From Bacteroides muris (ex Afrizal et al. 2022) (lineage in GTDB: Bacteria > Bacteroidota > Bacteroidia > Bacteroidales > Bacteroidaceae): a DNA stretch of 56,722 nt. The notes under the pieces were generated by a model that did no database searches, had not been told where the DNA came from, and saw only the letters and a program-made list of their open reading frames with translations. Shown here piece by piece: positions 41,833 through 51,094 of the stretch. The stretch is taken from NCBI RefSeq assembly GCF_004793475.1, contig NZ_SRYZ01000026.1, positions 1 to 56,722 of the forward strand, read 5' to 3'. The position numbers and the translations under genes are program-made. Position 1 is the stretch's first letter. Every line of letters begins with the position of its first letter.

Positions 41833-42324
41833 ATGAAGAAGATTATCAATCCGTGGAAAGATATGGAGGGGTACAACTGTTTCGGTTGCTCTCCCGACAA
41901 TGAAGCAGGTGTGAGAATGGAGTTTTATGAGGACGGCGACGAGGTGGTGAGTATCTGGAAGCCGCGTCCGGAGTATCAAGGATGGCTGAATACGTTGCAT
42001 GGAGGCATCCAATCCGTATTGCTGGATGAAATCTGTGGCTGGGTAGTGTTCCGCAAGTTGCAGACCGGTGGGGTAACATCGAAAATGGAGACCCGATTCC
42101 GCAAATCCATATCAACCAACGACGCGCACGTGGTATTGCGGGCTTCGCTTCGGGAGCAGAAACGGAATATTGCCATTATAGAAGCGCATCTGTACAATAG
42201 CATGGGAGAACTTTGTACGGAAGCTACATGCACCTACTTCACCTTTCCGAAGGAGAAAGCGGAAGCGGAAATGCATTTTCATAGCTGCGAAGTGGAGCAG
42301 GAGGAAATATTGCCGTTGATTTGA
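41833..42324 (+). CDS. PaaI-type hotdog-fold thioesterase
   Basis: 163 residues from 41833 (MKKIINPWKDMEGYNCFGCSP). The frame is open from 41767 but the SD AAGGAG and family length favour the later start. The fold has the hotdog helix with the pattern QGWLNTLHGGIQSVLLDEICGW, where His and the downstream Asp/Glu are catalytic in the family, and a following beta sheet (MGELCTEATCTYFTF). It hydrolyses acyl-CoA or aryl-acyl thioesters; acceptor unknown. The N-terminal NCFGC Cys pair is common in Bacteroides members. Confidence 0.8.
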   Translation: MKKIINPWKDMEGYNCFGCSPDNEAGVRMEFYEDGDEVVSIWKPRPEYQGWLNTLHGGIQSVLLDEICGWVVFRKLQTGGVTSKMETRFRKSISTNDAHVVLRASLREQKRNIAIIEAHLYNSMGELCTEATCTYFTFPKEKAEAEMHFHSCEVEQEEILPLI

Positions 42325-42328
42325 TTGA

Positions 42329-42403
42329 TTCACCACATATTACACAGATTTGCATAGATTGGAATAAAAATAATCTGTGCAAATCAGTGTAATCTGTGGT
42401 GAA
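42329..42403. repeat. 32-base inverted repeat of the CACAGATT family
   Basis: Arms 42329-42360 and 42372-42403 match at 29 of 32 positions, with the core ATTACACAGATTTGCA. It forms a long hairpin after the PaaI gene and before the his promoter. Sequences of this form are a known dispersed Bacteroides intergenic type. Confidence 0.75.
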
Positions 42404-42448
42404 CTAAGATGAATTTGAAAGAAAAAATAAACTTTTTGTGATAATTTT

Positions 42449-42479
42449 TTTGGAGTTTCAAACTTTTAGTTTACTTTTG
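42449..42479 (+). promoter_or_regulatory. Promoter of the his operon
   Basis: TTTG at 42449-42452, 19 bases, then TACTTTTG at 42472-42479: exact consensus in both boxes and spacing. Confidence 0.85.
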
Positions 42480-42500
42480 TCGCATTAAAATCCAAAAAAT

Positions 42501-42548
42501 ATGAAGAATATCGTTGCACATCATCACCATCATCATCCTAACGAATAA
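42501..42548 (+). CDS. hisL: his operon leader peptide
   Basis: A 15-residue ORF, MKNIVAHHHHHHPNE, with six consecutive His codons (five CAT, one CAC). It begins 21 bases after the -7 box and stops 45 bases before the attenuator hairpin. In known his leaders, ribosome stalling at His codons when charged tRNA is scarce lets an antiterminator form, so transcription proceeds into hisG. The layout here matches. Confidence 0.9.
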   Translation: MKNIVAHHHHHHPNE

Positions 42549-42593
42549 CTCGGTGGGCGTATGAGTGTATATGTACAACAGATGACATAACAG

Positions 42594-42633
42594 ACGAGGC
42601 TTGCCGAATATTGGTAAGCCTCGTTTTGTTTTC
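42594..42633 (+). terminator. Attenuator of the his operon
   Basis: 12-base arms ACGAGGCTTGCC (42594-42605) and GGTAAGCCTCGT (42613-42624), one wobble, then TTTTGTTTT. The neighbouring GATGACA (about 42571) and TGTCATC (about 42635) could pair as alternative arms. Confidence 0.85.
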
Positions 42634-42671
42634 TGTCATCTCATTCAAAATAGTAAATAGTAAATAACCTT

Positions 42672-43523
42672 ATGTTAAGAATTGCAGTACAAGCTAAGGG
42701 TCGTCTGTATGACGAGACCATGTCTTTTTTGGGAGAATCGGATATTAAGTTGAGTGCCATGAAGCGTTCGTTGTTGGTGCAGTCATCAAATTTTCCTCTT
42801 GAAGTGTTGTTCCTGAGGGATGACGACATTCCGCAGTCTGTGGCTACCGGAGTGGCTGATATAGGAATTGTGGGTGAGAATGAATTTGTTGAGAAGAATG
42901 AGGATGCAGAGATAATCAAGCGTCTGGGATTTAGTAAGTGTCGTTTGTCTCTCGCCATGCCGAAGGATATTGAGTATCCGGGGGTGAAGTGGTTTCACGG
43001 AAAGAAGATTGCGACATCTTATCCGGGTATCCTTTCCGGCTTTTTGAAAGAGAATGGGGTGAATGCGGAGATACACGTCATTACGGGGTCGGTAGAAGTG
43101 GCGCCGGGCATCGGTCTGGCAGATGCCATTTTCGATATTGTAAGTTCCGGTTCTACGCTGGTGAGCAACCGCCTGAAGGAAGTGGAGGTTGTGATGAAGT
43201 CCGAAGCCCTGCTGATTGGTAACAGGAACCTGAGCGAGGAAAAGCAAGAGATATTGAGGGAACTGTTGTTCCGTATGGATGCTGTGAAGACAGCCGAAGA
43301 TAAGAAGTATGTGCTGATGAATGCCCCGAAAGAGAAACTGGATGAGATTGTCTCTGTACTTCCGGGCATGAAGAGCCCCACGGTGATGCCTTTGGCACAA
43401 GAAGGCTGGTGCTCGGTACATACCGTACTCGACGAGAAGTGTTTCTGGGAGATTATCGGAAAGTTGAAGGCATTGGGGGCGGAAGGCATTCTGGTGCTGC
43501 CGATTGAGAAAATGATAATTTAA
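42672..43523 (+). CDS. hisG: ATP phosphoribosyltransferase, long form
   Basis: 283 residues. First enzyme of histidine synthesis: ATP plus PRPP to phosphoribosyl-ATP. The two catalytic lobes show LRIAVQAKGRLYDETMSFL, ATGVADIGIVGENEFVE and the PRPP-loop region EVAPGIGLADAIFDIVSSGSTL. A C-terminal ACT-like domain (about 212-283, SVLPGMKSPTVMPL) marks the long form, which is inhibited by histidine and works without HisZ. First structural gene after the leader and attenuator. Confidence 0.97.
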   Translation: MLRIAVQAKGRLYDETMSFLGESDIKLSAMKRSLLVQSSNFPLEVLFLRDDDIPQSVATGVADIGIVGENEFVEKNEDAEIIKRLGFSKCRLSLAMPKDIEYPGVKWFHGKKIATSYPGILSGFLKENGVNAEIHVITGSVEVAPGIGLADAIFDIVSSGSTLVSNRLKEVEVVMKSEALLIGNRNLSEEKQEILRELLFRMDAVKTAEDKKYVLMNAPKEKLDEIVSVLPGMKSPTVMPLAQEGWCSVHTVLDEKCFWEIIGKLKALGAEGILVLPIEKMII

Positions 43524-43529
43524 AGCCTC

Positions 43530-43671
43530 GAGGATGTGTCAAAAGTATATAAACGCTTTCTTTATGTTACGACATTAGGTACGAATTACGCGAAATAGCG
43601 CGGAATCGGTAAAATGAATCCGTGAAATCCGCGCCTAATAGAAAGTCTTCAGAGAGTTTTGACACACCTCC
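43530..43671. repeat. Intra-operon inverted repeat with TGTGTCAAAA arms
   Basis: Arms 43530-43544 (GAGGATGTGTCAAAA) and 43657-43671 (TTTTGACACACCTCC) nearly pair. Inside are further complementary pieces: CTTTCT with AGAAAG, ATTAGG with CCTAAT, and GCGCGGA with TCCGCGC. It fills the 192-base gap between hisG and hisD. It is a relative of the hairpin at 17507. Confidence 0.6.
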
Positions 43672-43715
43672 AATAATATCATGGTTTATGCATAAATCTT
43701 TAAAAACATGTCATT

Positions 43716-44990
43716 ATGATATTGATTAGTAATCCCGATAAATCCCAGTGGCAAGAGATCCTGAAACGTCCGGTGATGAATACGGAGAATCTGTTTGATA
43801 CGGTACGGAGCGTTATTGACCGTGTGAAGGCAGAGGGAGACCGTGCTGTACTGGATTATGAAGAAAAATTTGATAAAGTGGTACTGGCCTCGCTGGCAGT
43901 GTTGGAAGAGGAACAGCAGGAAGCGGAAAACCTGGTGAGTGAAGACTTGAAAGCGGCCATTCGCTTGGCAAAGCAGAACATCGAGACTTTCCACGCCGCA
44001 CAACGTTTTGAGGGCAAGAAGGTGCAGACCCAACCGGGAGTGACCTGCTGGCAGAAAGCGGTTGCCATAGAAAAAGTGGGATTGTATATTCCCGGAGGAA
44101 CTGCTCCGCTGTTCTCTACGGTACTGATGCTAGCTGTTCCTGCCAAGATTGCCGGATGCAAGGAGATTGTTCTCTGCACCCCTCCGGGACGTGACGGAAA
44201 GGTACATCCCGCTGTGCTGTTTGCCGCAAAAGTGGCAGGTGTCAACCGGATTTTCAAGGCTGGCGGCATACAAGCCATTGCCGCTATGGCATACGGAACG
44301 GAGAGTGTACCTAAGGTTTACAAGATATTCGGTCCGGGAAATCAGTATGTTACGGCTGCCAAACAGCTTGTGAGCTTGCGTGATGTGGCGATAGATATGC
44401 CGGCAGGACCTTCGGAAGTAGAAGTATTGGCTGACGAAACTGCTAATCCGGTTTTTGTTGCTGCCGACTTATTGAGCCAGGCGGAGCACGGAGTGGACAG
44501 CCAGGCTGTATTAATCACTACCTCTGTCGAATTGCAACAAGCTGTAAAGGTGGAAGTAGAACGCCAACTAGCCTTACTGCCACGTAAAGAGATTGCCGAA
44601 AAGTCTCTTGCCAACAGCAAACTGATTGTTGTGGACAGTATGAAAGAAGCCATCGAACTGACCAACGCATATGCTCCCGAGCATCTTATCATAGAAACCA
44701 AAGATTACCTTTCCTTGGCAGAACGTATTGTGAATGCCGGTTCCGTATTCTTGGGTTCCCTCACTCCGGAGAGTGCGGGAGATTATGCTTCGGGCACAAA
44801 CCACACCTTGCCGACAAACGGCTATGCCAAAGCATACAGCGGTGTCAGCCTCGACAGCTTTATCCGCAAGATAACCTTCCAGGAGATAAAGCCGGAAGGG
44901 CTGAATAGCATCGGTCCTGCTATTGAGTTGATGGCTGCCAATGAACAGCTGGATGCGCATAAGAATGCCGTGAGTGTGAGACTTCTTTAA
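43716..44990 (+). CDS. hisD: Histidinol dehydrogenase
   Basis: 424 residues. It converts histidinol to histidine in two NAD-linked steps. Markers are VGLYIPGGTAPLFSTVLMLAVPA, GGIQAIAAMAYGTESVPKVYKIFGPGN, GPSEVEVLADETANP and the zinc-site helix SQAEHGVDSQAVL. The EH pair in YAPEHL supplies the acid-base residues. Length is standard. It lies between the TGTCAAAA hairpin and the perfect 20-bp inverted repeat, and a TATGATATTGA start region. Confidence 0.97.
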   Translation: MILISNPDKSQWQEILKRPVMNTENLFDTVRSVIDRVKAEGDRAVLDYEEKFDKVVLASLAVLEEEQQEAENLVSEDLKAAIRLAKQNIETFHAAQRFEGKKVQTQPGVTCWQKAVAIEKVGLYIPGGTAPLFSTVLMLAVPAKIAGCKEIVLCTPPGRDGKVHPAVLFAAKVAGVNRIFKAGGIQAIAAMAYGTESVPKVYKIFGPGNQYVTAAKQLVSLRDVAIDMPAGPSEVEVLADETANPVFVAADLLSQAEHGVDSQAVLITTSVELQQAVKVEVERQLALLPRKEIAEKSLANSKLIVVDSMKEAIELTNAYAPEHLIIETKDYLSLAERIVNAGSVFLGSLTPESAGDYASGTNHTLPTNGYAKAYSGVSLDSFIRKITFQEIKPEGLNSIGPAIELMAANEQLDAHKNAVSVRLL

Positions 44991-44994
44991 TTGA

Positions 44995-45075
44995 TAGTTG
45001 ATAATGGATAATTATTGTTGTCATTATCTATTATCAATCGTCAATTATCAATCGTTAATTATCCATTATCAACTA
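44995..45075. repeat. Perfect 20-bp inverted repeat between hisD and hisC
   Basis: Arms 44995-45014 (TAGTTGATAATGGATAATTA) and 45056-45075 are exact complements. The loop has direct copies of ATTATCAATCGT. Similar AT-rich repeat sequence occurs at the start of mltF (about 36400-36450). Confidence 0.8.
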
Positions 45076-45080
45076 ATAAA

Positions 45081-46121
45081 GTGAAAACATTACAAGAACT
45101 TACCCGTCCGAATATCTGGCGTCTGAAGCCTTATTCTTCAGCACGTGACGAATATAATGGTGTTGCAGCATCCGTTTTTCTTGATGCAAACGAGAATCCT
45201 TATAATATGCCGCACAACCGTTATCCCGATCCTATGCAGCGGGAACTAAAGACAGAATTGTCTAAAATTAAAAAGGTGAGTCCCGATTCCATCTTCTTGG
45301 GGAATGGCAGTGACGAAGCTATCGATTTGGTGTTTCGTGCTTTTTGTGAACCCCGTGTGGACAATGTAGTAGCTATAGACCCTACCTATGGCATGTATCA
45401 AGTCTGTGCAGATGTCAATGATGTGGAGTATCGTAAGGTGCTGCTTGATGAGGATTTCCAGTTCTCTGCCGACAAGCTTCTGACAGCTGTGGATGAGCAT
45501 ACCAAACTGATTTTTATCTGCTCCCCCAACAATCCCACCGGAAATGATTTGCTCCGTAGCGAGATTGAAACGCTAATCCGTCAGTTTGACGGGCTGGTGA
45601 TACTGGATGAGGCATACAATGACTTCTCCGAGGCACCTTCCTTGCTCGAAGAATTGGTCAATTATCCAAACCTCATTGTGCTGCAAACCTTCTCCAAAGC
45701 ATGGGGATGTGCTGCCATCCGTCTGGGTATGGCATTTGCTTCACCGGAGATTATCGGCATCCTCAATAAAATAAAGTATCCCTATAACGTGAACCAGTTG
45801 ACGCAGAAGCAGGCGATGGAAATGCTTTACCGTTATTATGAAATAGAACGTTGGGTGAAGACGTTGAAGGAAGAACGGGAAATCTTGGAAGCGGAGTTTG
45901 CCGTATTGCCATGTACGGTGAAGATGTTCCCCTCCCATGCCAATTTTTTCTTGGCCCGTGTAACGGATGCTGTGAAAATTTACAATTATTTGGTAGGCAA
46001 GGGCATTATTGTCCGCAACCGTAATTCTGTTTCACTCTGTGGAAATTGCCTGCGGGTGACAGTAGGAACGAGAGGTGAGAATGAAAAGTTGATTGAAGCG
46101 CTGAAAGCATTTACGATTTGA
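45081..46121 (+). CDS. hisC: Histidinol-phosphate aminotransferase
   Basis: 346 residues starting at a GTG (45081), which codes for the first residue of [18 protein letters not shown]; the frame is open further upstream only through repeat sequence. Class I/II aminotransferase with PLP Lys206 in [13 protein letters not shown], and the patterns SPNNPTGN and ILDEAYNDF. It moves an amino group from glutamate to imidazole acetol phosphate. Follows hisD after a hairpin; upstream of hisB. Confidence 0.96.
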   Translation: MKTLQELTRPNIWRLKPYSSARDEYNGVAASVFLDANENPYNMPHNRYPDPMQRELKTELSKIKKVSPDSIFLGNGSDEAIDLVFRAFCEPRVDNVVAIDPTYGMYQVCADVNDVEYRKVLLDEDFQFSADKLLTAVDEHTKLIFICSPNNPTGNDLLRSEIETLIRQFDGLVILDEAYNDFSEAPSLLEELVNYPNLIVLQTFSKAWGCAAIRLGMAFASPEIIGILNKIKYPYNVNQLTQKQAMEMLYRYYEIERWVKTLKEEREILEAEFAVLPCTVKMFPSHANFFLARVTDAVKIYNYLVGKGIIVRNRNSVSLCGNCLRVTVGTRGENEKLIEALKAFTI

Positions 46122-46134
46122 GCATTTATCATTT

Positions 46135-47286
46135 ATGAAGAAAAAAGTTCTTTTTATAGACCGTGACGGAACATTAGTCATTGAGCCGCCGATTGATTAT
46201 CAGTTAGACTCTCTGGAAAAGTTGGAGTTTTATCCGAAAGTGATGCGTAATCTTGGTTTTATCCGCAGCAAGCTGGATTTTGATTTTGTGATGGTGACCA
46301 ATCAAGACGGGCTCGGTACAGTTTCCTTTCCGGAAGAGACCTTTTGGCCGGCACACAACCTGATGATGAAGACATTGGAAGGCGAAGGCATCACCTTCGA
46401 CGATATCTGCATAGATCGAAGCATGCCTGACGACAATGCACCGACCCGCAAGCCGCGTACCGGAATGCTTACCAAGTATCTCGATAACCCGGACTACGAT
46501 TTGTCCCACAGCTTCGTCATCGGCGACCGATCTACGGATGTGGAACTGGCAAAGAATTTAGGCTGCCGCGCCATTCTTCTGCAAGATGACACGGCATCAT
46601 TGAAACCCGTTTCCGAAGGTGATGGTGCTGCTTGTGACGGGCTTGAAGATTACTGTGCCCTCTCCACCAAGGATTGGGATAAGGTGGCCGAATTCCTCTT
46701 TGCCGGTGAGCGTACAGCGGAAGTACGTCGCGCTACCAAGGAGACAGATATATACGTATCCTTGAATCTGGATGGCGATGGGCATTGCGACATCGCGACC
46801 GGACTGGGATTCTTTGACCACATGTTGGAACAGATAGGCAAGCACGGTGGCATAGACCTTACTATCCGTGTGAAAGGTGACCTCGAAGTGGACGAGCATC
46901 ACACCATTGAAGATACTGCCCTTGCTCTGGGTGAGTGTCTATACCAAGCCTTAGGCAGTAAGCGGGGCATTGAACGCTATGGTTATGCCCTTCCTATGGA
47001 CGACTGCCTTTGCCAGGTGTGTCTTGACTTTGGTGGACGCCCGTGGCTGGTATGGGATGCCGAGTTCAAGCGCGAGAAGGTAGGAGACATGCCTACAGAA
47101 ATGTTCCTGCACTTCTTCAAATCCTTGAGTGATGCTGCCCGGATGAATCTTAATGTAAAAGCCGAAGGACAGAACGAACATCATAAGATAGAGGGTATTT
47201 TCAAGGCGCTGGCACGTGCATTGAAGATGGCGGTGAAGAGGGATATTTATCACTTTGAACTGCCAAGCTCGAAAGGAGTGCTGTAA
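46135..47286 (+). CDS. hisB: Bifunctional histidinol-phosphatase / imidazoleglycerol-phosphate dehydratase
   Basis: 383 residues. The N-terminal HAD phosphatase has the Asp9-x-Asp11 pair in FIDRDGTLV and the [14 protein letters not shown] motif. The C-terminal dehydratase has the metal-binding [29 protein letters not shown] and CLDFGGRPW patterns. The fused form catalyses steps 7 and 9 of the pathway. It starts 13 nt after hisC and ends the gene set hisGDCB; hisA, hisF, hisH and hisI are not in the window. Confidence 0.97.
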   Translation: MKKKVLFIDRDGTLVIEPPIDYQLDSLEKLEFYPKVMRNLGFIRSKLDFDFVMVTNQDGLGTVSFPEETFWPAHNLMMKTLEGEGITFDDICIDRSMPDDNAPTRKPRTGMLTKYLDNPDYDLSHSFVIGDRSTDVELAKNLGCRAILLQDDTASLKPVSEGDGAACDGLEDYCALSTKDWDKVAEFLFAGERTAEVRRATKETDIYVSLNLDGDGHCDIATGLGFFDHMLEQIGKHGGIDLTIRVKGDLEVDEHHTIEDTALALGECLYQALGSKRGIERYGYALPMDDCLCQVCLDFGGRPWLVWDAEFKREKVGDMPTEMFLHFFKSLSDAARMNLNVKAEGQNEHHKIEGIFKALARALKMAVKRDIYHFELPSSKGVL

Positions 47287-47343
47287 AAAGGAAATAGAGG
47301 ATGAACTGTTCCTCCATCTTCTACATCTTATTAAACTTTTCCG

Positions 47344-47351
47344 TATCTTTG
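47344..47351 (+). promoter_or_regulatory. Promoter -7 box of the CPA2 antiporter
   Basis: TATCTTTG, an exact TAnnTTTG, 29 bases before the ATG. It suggests the antiporter is not simply part of the his operon. Confidence 0.5.
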
Positions 47352-47380
47352 CCGACGAAAAGGTATACAGACGAAGAATT

Positions 47381-49651
47381 ATGTCACACTTGGCTCCCCT
47401 CATAGCTGATTTAGCTCTGATATTGATTTGTGCGGGGATTATGACCCTGCTTTTTAAGAAGTTGAAGCAACCGCTGGTATTAGGATATGTAGTTGCAGGA
47501 TTCCTTGCCAGCCCTCACATGGCCTATACACCGTCGGTGATTGACACGGCTAATATACAGACTTGGGCGGATATAGGTGTTATTTTCCTGCTGTTTGCAC
47601 TGGGATTGGAATTCAGTTTCAAGAAGATTGTGAAAGTGGGAGGGGCAGCGATTATTGCTGCGTGTACTATCATCTTTTGTATGATATTGTTGGGTGTGGC
47701 TGTAGGTACCGGTTTTGGCTGGAAACGGATGGACTGTATCTTTTTGGGTGGTATGATTGCCATGTCGTCCACCACCATTATCTATAAGGCGTTTGATGAT
47801 TTAGGGATGCGCAAGAAGCAGTTCACGGGATTGGTGCTCAGTGTGCTTATTCTAGAGGATATTCTTGCCATCGTATTGATGGTGATGCTCTCCACGATGG
47901 CAGTCAGTCATAACTTCGAGGGTATGGAGATGTTGGAGAGTATTGCCAAATTGCTGTTCTTTTTGATACTTTGGTTCGTGGTGGGTATTTATCTCATTCC
48001 CGGATTGCTGAAGCGGTGCCGGAAGCTGATGAGCGAGGAAACCTTGCTGATTGTATCTCTCGGACTCTGTTTCGGTGTGGTGGTGATGGCTGCGCGTACG
48101 GGGTTCTCGGCTGCTTTCGGCGCATTTATTATGGGCTCCATTCTTGCCGAAACAGTAGAGGCGGAGAGCATAGAGCGGTTGGTGAAGCCGGTCAAGGACT
48201 TGTTCGGTGCCATCTTCTTCGTATCTGTCGGCATGATGGTAGATCCGGCTATGATTACAGAGTATGCTGGACCTATTATCGTGATTACTTTGGCGGTCAT
48301 TCTCGGGCAATCCCTCTTCGGTACATTGGGTATGTTGCTGGCAGGGCAACCGCTGAAGACGGCCATGCAGTGCGGTTTCAGTCTGACGCAAATAGGTGAG
48401 TTTGCCTTTATCATAGCTTCCCTGGGTGTATCGTTGCGCGTCACCAGTCATTTCTTGTATCCTATCGTGGTGGCGGTGTCTGTCATCACTACTTTCCTAA
48501 CTCCTTATATGATTCGTTTGGCAGATCCAGCTTCCAATCTTGTGGATACGCATTTACCGGAAAAATGGAGAAAGTTCTTGACCCGCTATGCTTCTGGTTC
48601 TCAGACCATGAATCATGAAAGTCTGTGGAGGAAGTTGATTTTTGCATTGGTCAGGATTACGGTTGTATATTCCATCATTTGTGTGGCGGTGATAGCTTTG
48701 GCATTCCGTTTTTTGGTGCCTTTTGTACATGAGGGTCTGCCTGGTGGATGGGGCTCTTTGCTGGCTGCCTTTATCATCATTCTGTGTATAGCTCCGTTTC
48801 TGCGTGCTATCATGCTTAAAAAGAATCACTCGGAAGAGTTCATGACTTTATGGAGGGATAACCGTGGGAATCGGGCACCGTTGGTGGCTACCATTGTACT
48901 GCGTTTACTGCTGGGTGTCTCGTTTGTCATGTTCGTTATAGCTGGTTTATTCAAGATGTCTGTGGGGTTGGTATTTGGAGTGGCGGTGTTATTGGTGACT
49001 TTGATGATACTCTCCCGTCAGTTGAAGAAGCAGTCTATCATGATAGAGAGGACATTCTTCCAGAATCTGCGGTACCGCGACATGCGTGCCGAGTATATGG
49101 GAGAGAAGAAACCGGAGTATGCGGGGCGTCTGCTTTCACGCGACCTGCACTTGACGGATTTTGAGATTTCCGGTGAGTCGGAATGGGCAGGCAGGACATT
49201 GGCAGAGCTGAATTTTGGAAAGAAATACGGCATCCATGTGGTCTCCATTCTTCGGGGCAAGAAACGGATTAATATTCCCGGGGCGTCTGTCCGTCTTTTC
49301 CCGCAGGACAAGATACAGGTTATTGCTACGGATGAGGAATTGAACACCTTCGGTCTAGAGATGGATAAAGTATCTGCCATGAATGCGGATGTGATAGAGA
49401 AGAGTGAAATGATTCTACGCCAGTTCTATGTGGACGGGCAATCTCCTTTCTTGAACAAGACCTTGAAAGAGGCAGGAATACGGGAGAAATATCACTGCTT
49501 GATTGCCGGTGTGGAACGGGGAGGGGAGACCTTGCATGCTCCCGACCCGCATGAACCTTTTGTAGAGGGGGATGTGGTATGGATTGTAGGCGAGAGTGCC
49601 GATGTGTACAAACTGGTTGGCCTGAAATGTGAAGGTTTCGACATGGGGTAA
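47381..49651 (+). CDS. CPA2-family cation:proton antiporter with C-terminal TrkA-C domains
   Basis: 756 residues from 47381 (MSHLAPLIADLALIL); the frame is open from 47255 inside hisB. The N-terminal half (about 1-390) has the 12-13 membrane segments of the Na+/H+ exchanger fold with FLLFALGLEFSFKKI and GAFIMGSILAETVEAESIERL. A further hydrophobic block (about 425-550) is unusual. The last 200 residues hold RCK_C/TrkA_C domains (ISGESEWAGRTLAELNFGKKYGIHVVSI, PQDKIQVIATDEEL; and SPFLNKTLKEAGIREKYHCLIAGVERGG). It is KefB-like in layout, but there is no full Rossmann RCK_N. It moves K+ or Na+ in exchange for protons. Confidence 0.85.
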   Translation: MSHLAPLIADLALILICAGIMTLLFKKLKQPLVLGYVVAGFLASPHMAYTPSVIDTANIQTWADIGVIFLLFALGLEFSFKKIVKVGGAAIIAACTIIFCMILLGVAVGTGFGWKRMDCIFLGGMIAMSSTTIIYKAFDDLGMRKKQFTGLVLSVLILEDILAIVLMVMLSTMAVSHNFEGMEMLESIAKLLFFLILWFVVGIYLIPGLLKRCRKLMSEETLLIVSLGLCFGVVVMAARTGFSAAFGAFIMGSILAETVEAESIERLVKPVKDLFGAIFFVSVGMMVDPAMITEYAGPIIVITLAVILGQSLFGTLGMLLAGQPLKTAMQCGFSLTQIGEFAFIIASLGVSLRVTSHFLYPIVVAVSVITTFLTPYMIRLADPASNLVDTHLPEKWRKFLTRYASGSQTMNHESLWRKLIFALVRITVVYSIICVAVIALAFRFLVPFVHEGLPGGWGSLLAAFIIILCIAPFLRAIMLKKNHSEEFMTLWRDNRGNRAPLVATIVLRLLLGVSFVMFVIAGLFKMSVGLVFGVAVLLVTLMILSRQLKKQSIMIERTFFQNLRYRDMRAEYMGEKKPEYAGRLLSRDLHLTDFEISGESEWAGRTLAELNFGKKYGIHVVSILRGKKRINIPGASVRLFPQDKIQVIATDEELNTFGLEMDKVSAMNADVIEKSEMILRQFYVDGQSPFLNKTLKEAGIREKYHCLIAGVERGGETLHAPDPHEPFVEGDVVWIVGESADVYKLVGLKCEGFDMG

Positions 49652-49672
49652 GGTGTGCCTCATGAACACTAA

Positions 49673-50659
49673 TCAGAGTTTGTTCAATATTTTGTCCATT
49701 ACCCAGTTGGTAAGAGTAGCGCTTTCGCCGTCACAGTTGCAGATTGACTTGCCCAGTAGGTGGTCTACCACTGCTTGAATAAGCGGTTGTTGGACGTAGG
49801 TGGGATTTTCGACAATGATTTCTTCACGTCCTCTTTCTGTGTGTAGCGCAATGGGGGCATAAGTAAACACGGAGAAACAAATCATGCCTTTGTCTCCAAT
49901 GATTTCTATACGATCTTCGCGGGCAGATTCGTGGGCGACAAAACACCAAGAACCGCTGCCCACCAGTCCGTTGTCAAACTGGAAACATGCGCTTAGGGTG
50001 TCCTCGGCAGGATATAGTCCGCCACGGTTGCTCTTGTATCCGCTGGCTTCGAGGATGCATCCGAAGATTTCCTGTAACAAATCTATCTGGTGGGGTGCAA
50101 GATCATAAAAGTATCCTCCACCGGCAATGTCCGGTTGCACACGCCACGGTAGGTTTTCCTTGTTATGGTCGAGGTCGCGGGGAGGCTGGGCAAAACGGAT
50201 TTGAATGTTGATGACGTTGCCAATGTGCCCCTCCTCGACCAGTGACTTTACCTTTAGGAAGTAGGGCAGATAGCGGCGGTAATATGCAACAAAACATGGA
50301 ACACCCGTTTCTTTGGAAATGCGGTTGATGCGGCAGCATTCTTCGTAGGTAACGGCCATCGGCTTCTCTATGTAGACTGGTTTTCCTGCCTTCATGGACA
50401 TGATGGCGTACGTAGCATGTGAAGAAGGAGGAGTGGCAATGTACACAGCGTTCACCTCATCGTCATCAATCAGCTCCTGGGCATCGTCATACCATTTGGG
50501 AATTCCTCTTTCTTTGGCATAGGTCTTGGCCTTGTCGCCATTTCGGCTCATGACGGCTACTACTTCAGAGTTTTCTATTTTCTGAAATGCCGGTCCACTT
50601 TTGTATTTGGTCACTTCTCCGCAACCGATGAATCCCCATTTTATTATTCTCTCGCTCAT
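49673..50659 (-). CDS. Gfo/Idh/MocA-family oxidoreductase
   Basis: 328 residues. NAD(P)-binding Rossmann at the start (KWGFIGCGEVTKYKSGPAF), then NAVYIATPPSSHATYAI and the EKP motif YIEKPMAVTYEEC, with catalytic Lys. The C-terminal sheet region has FDNGLVGSGSW. It oxidises or reduces a sugar or inositol-type substrate, unknown. It is the last gene of a leftward operon, 15 nt after the S4-domain gene. Confidence 0.92.
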   Translation of the reverse strand: MSERIIKWGFIGCGEVTKYKSGPAFQKIENSEVVAVMSRNGDKAKTYAKERGIPKWYDDAQELIDDDEVNAVYIATPPSSHATYAIMSMKAGKPVYIEKPMAVTYEECCRINRISKETGVPCFVAYYRRYLPYFLKVKSLVEEGHIGNVINIQIRFAQPPRDLDHNKENLPWRVQPDIAGGGYFYDLAPHQIDLLQEIFGCILEASGYKSNRGGLYPAEDTLSACFQFDNGLVGSGSWCFVAHESAREDRIEIIGDKGMICFSVFTYAPIALHTERGREEIIVENPTYVQQPLIQAVVDHLLGKSICNCDGESATLTNWVMDKILNKL

Positions 50660-50674
50660 AATCTTTCTCTTATT

Positions 50675-51094
50675 TTACTCTTCCTCAAAATCGAATTCAA
50701 AGTCGAAATCATCCAGAAATTCCGGCTCCGTAAATTCTTCCAGACTCCGGCGGTCTTTTTTCGTTGGCCGTCCAGTACCTTTGGCGCGGTTGACAAAACC
50801 GCTGACACGGCTCATCTCCAGCAGTTCATATTGTTCCGGAGTCGTTGCATTCTCCATCATTTCGGCCACTAATTTTGCGCCGACACGCTTTTCGATGGGT
50901 TGCAGTACTTTGAAAGAGTAGGTGACGGGGGGCTTGCGCACCTGGATGATGTCTCCCGGTTTCACTGTACGGGCAGCCTTTGCCAGTGCGCCATTGATGC
51001 TGATGCGTCCTTTTTTGCAAGCTTCGGCGGCTATGGTACGCGTCTTGAAGATGCGTACGGCCCACATCCATTTGTCAATTCTGGCTTCGTTCAT
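50675..51094 (-). CDS. S4-domain RNA-binding protein (Hsp15-like)
   Basis: 139 residues. The S4 domain at about 5-65 has [35 protein letters not shown], then [11 protein letters not shown]; the C-terminal tail is basic then very acidic ([10 protein letters not shown]). The E. coli homologue Hsp15 binds stalled 50S subunits. It overlaps the pth stop by 4 nt (ATGA), so the two are translationally coupled. Confidence 0.88.
   Translation of the reverse strand: MNEARIDKWMWAVRIFKTRTIAAEACKKGRISINGALAKAARTVKPGDIIQVRKPPVTYSFKVLQPIEKRVGAKLVAEMMENATTPEQYELLEMSRVSGFVNRAKGTGRPTKKDRRSLEEFTEPEFLDDFDFEFDFEEE

Noticed and set aside
45015..45080. Upstream extension of hisC ([16 protein letters not shown])
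   Set aside because: It is translated repeat sequence; the GTG at 45081 aligns with the HisC N-terminus.
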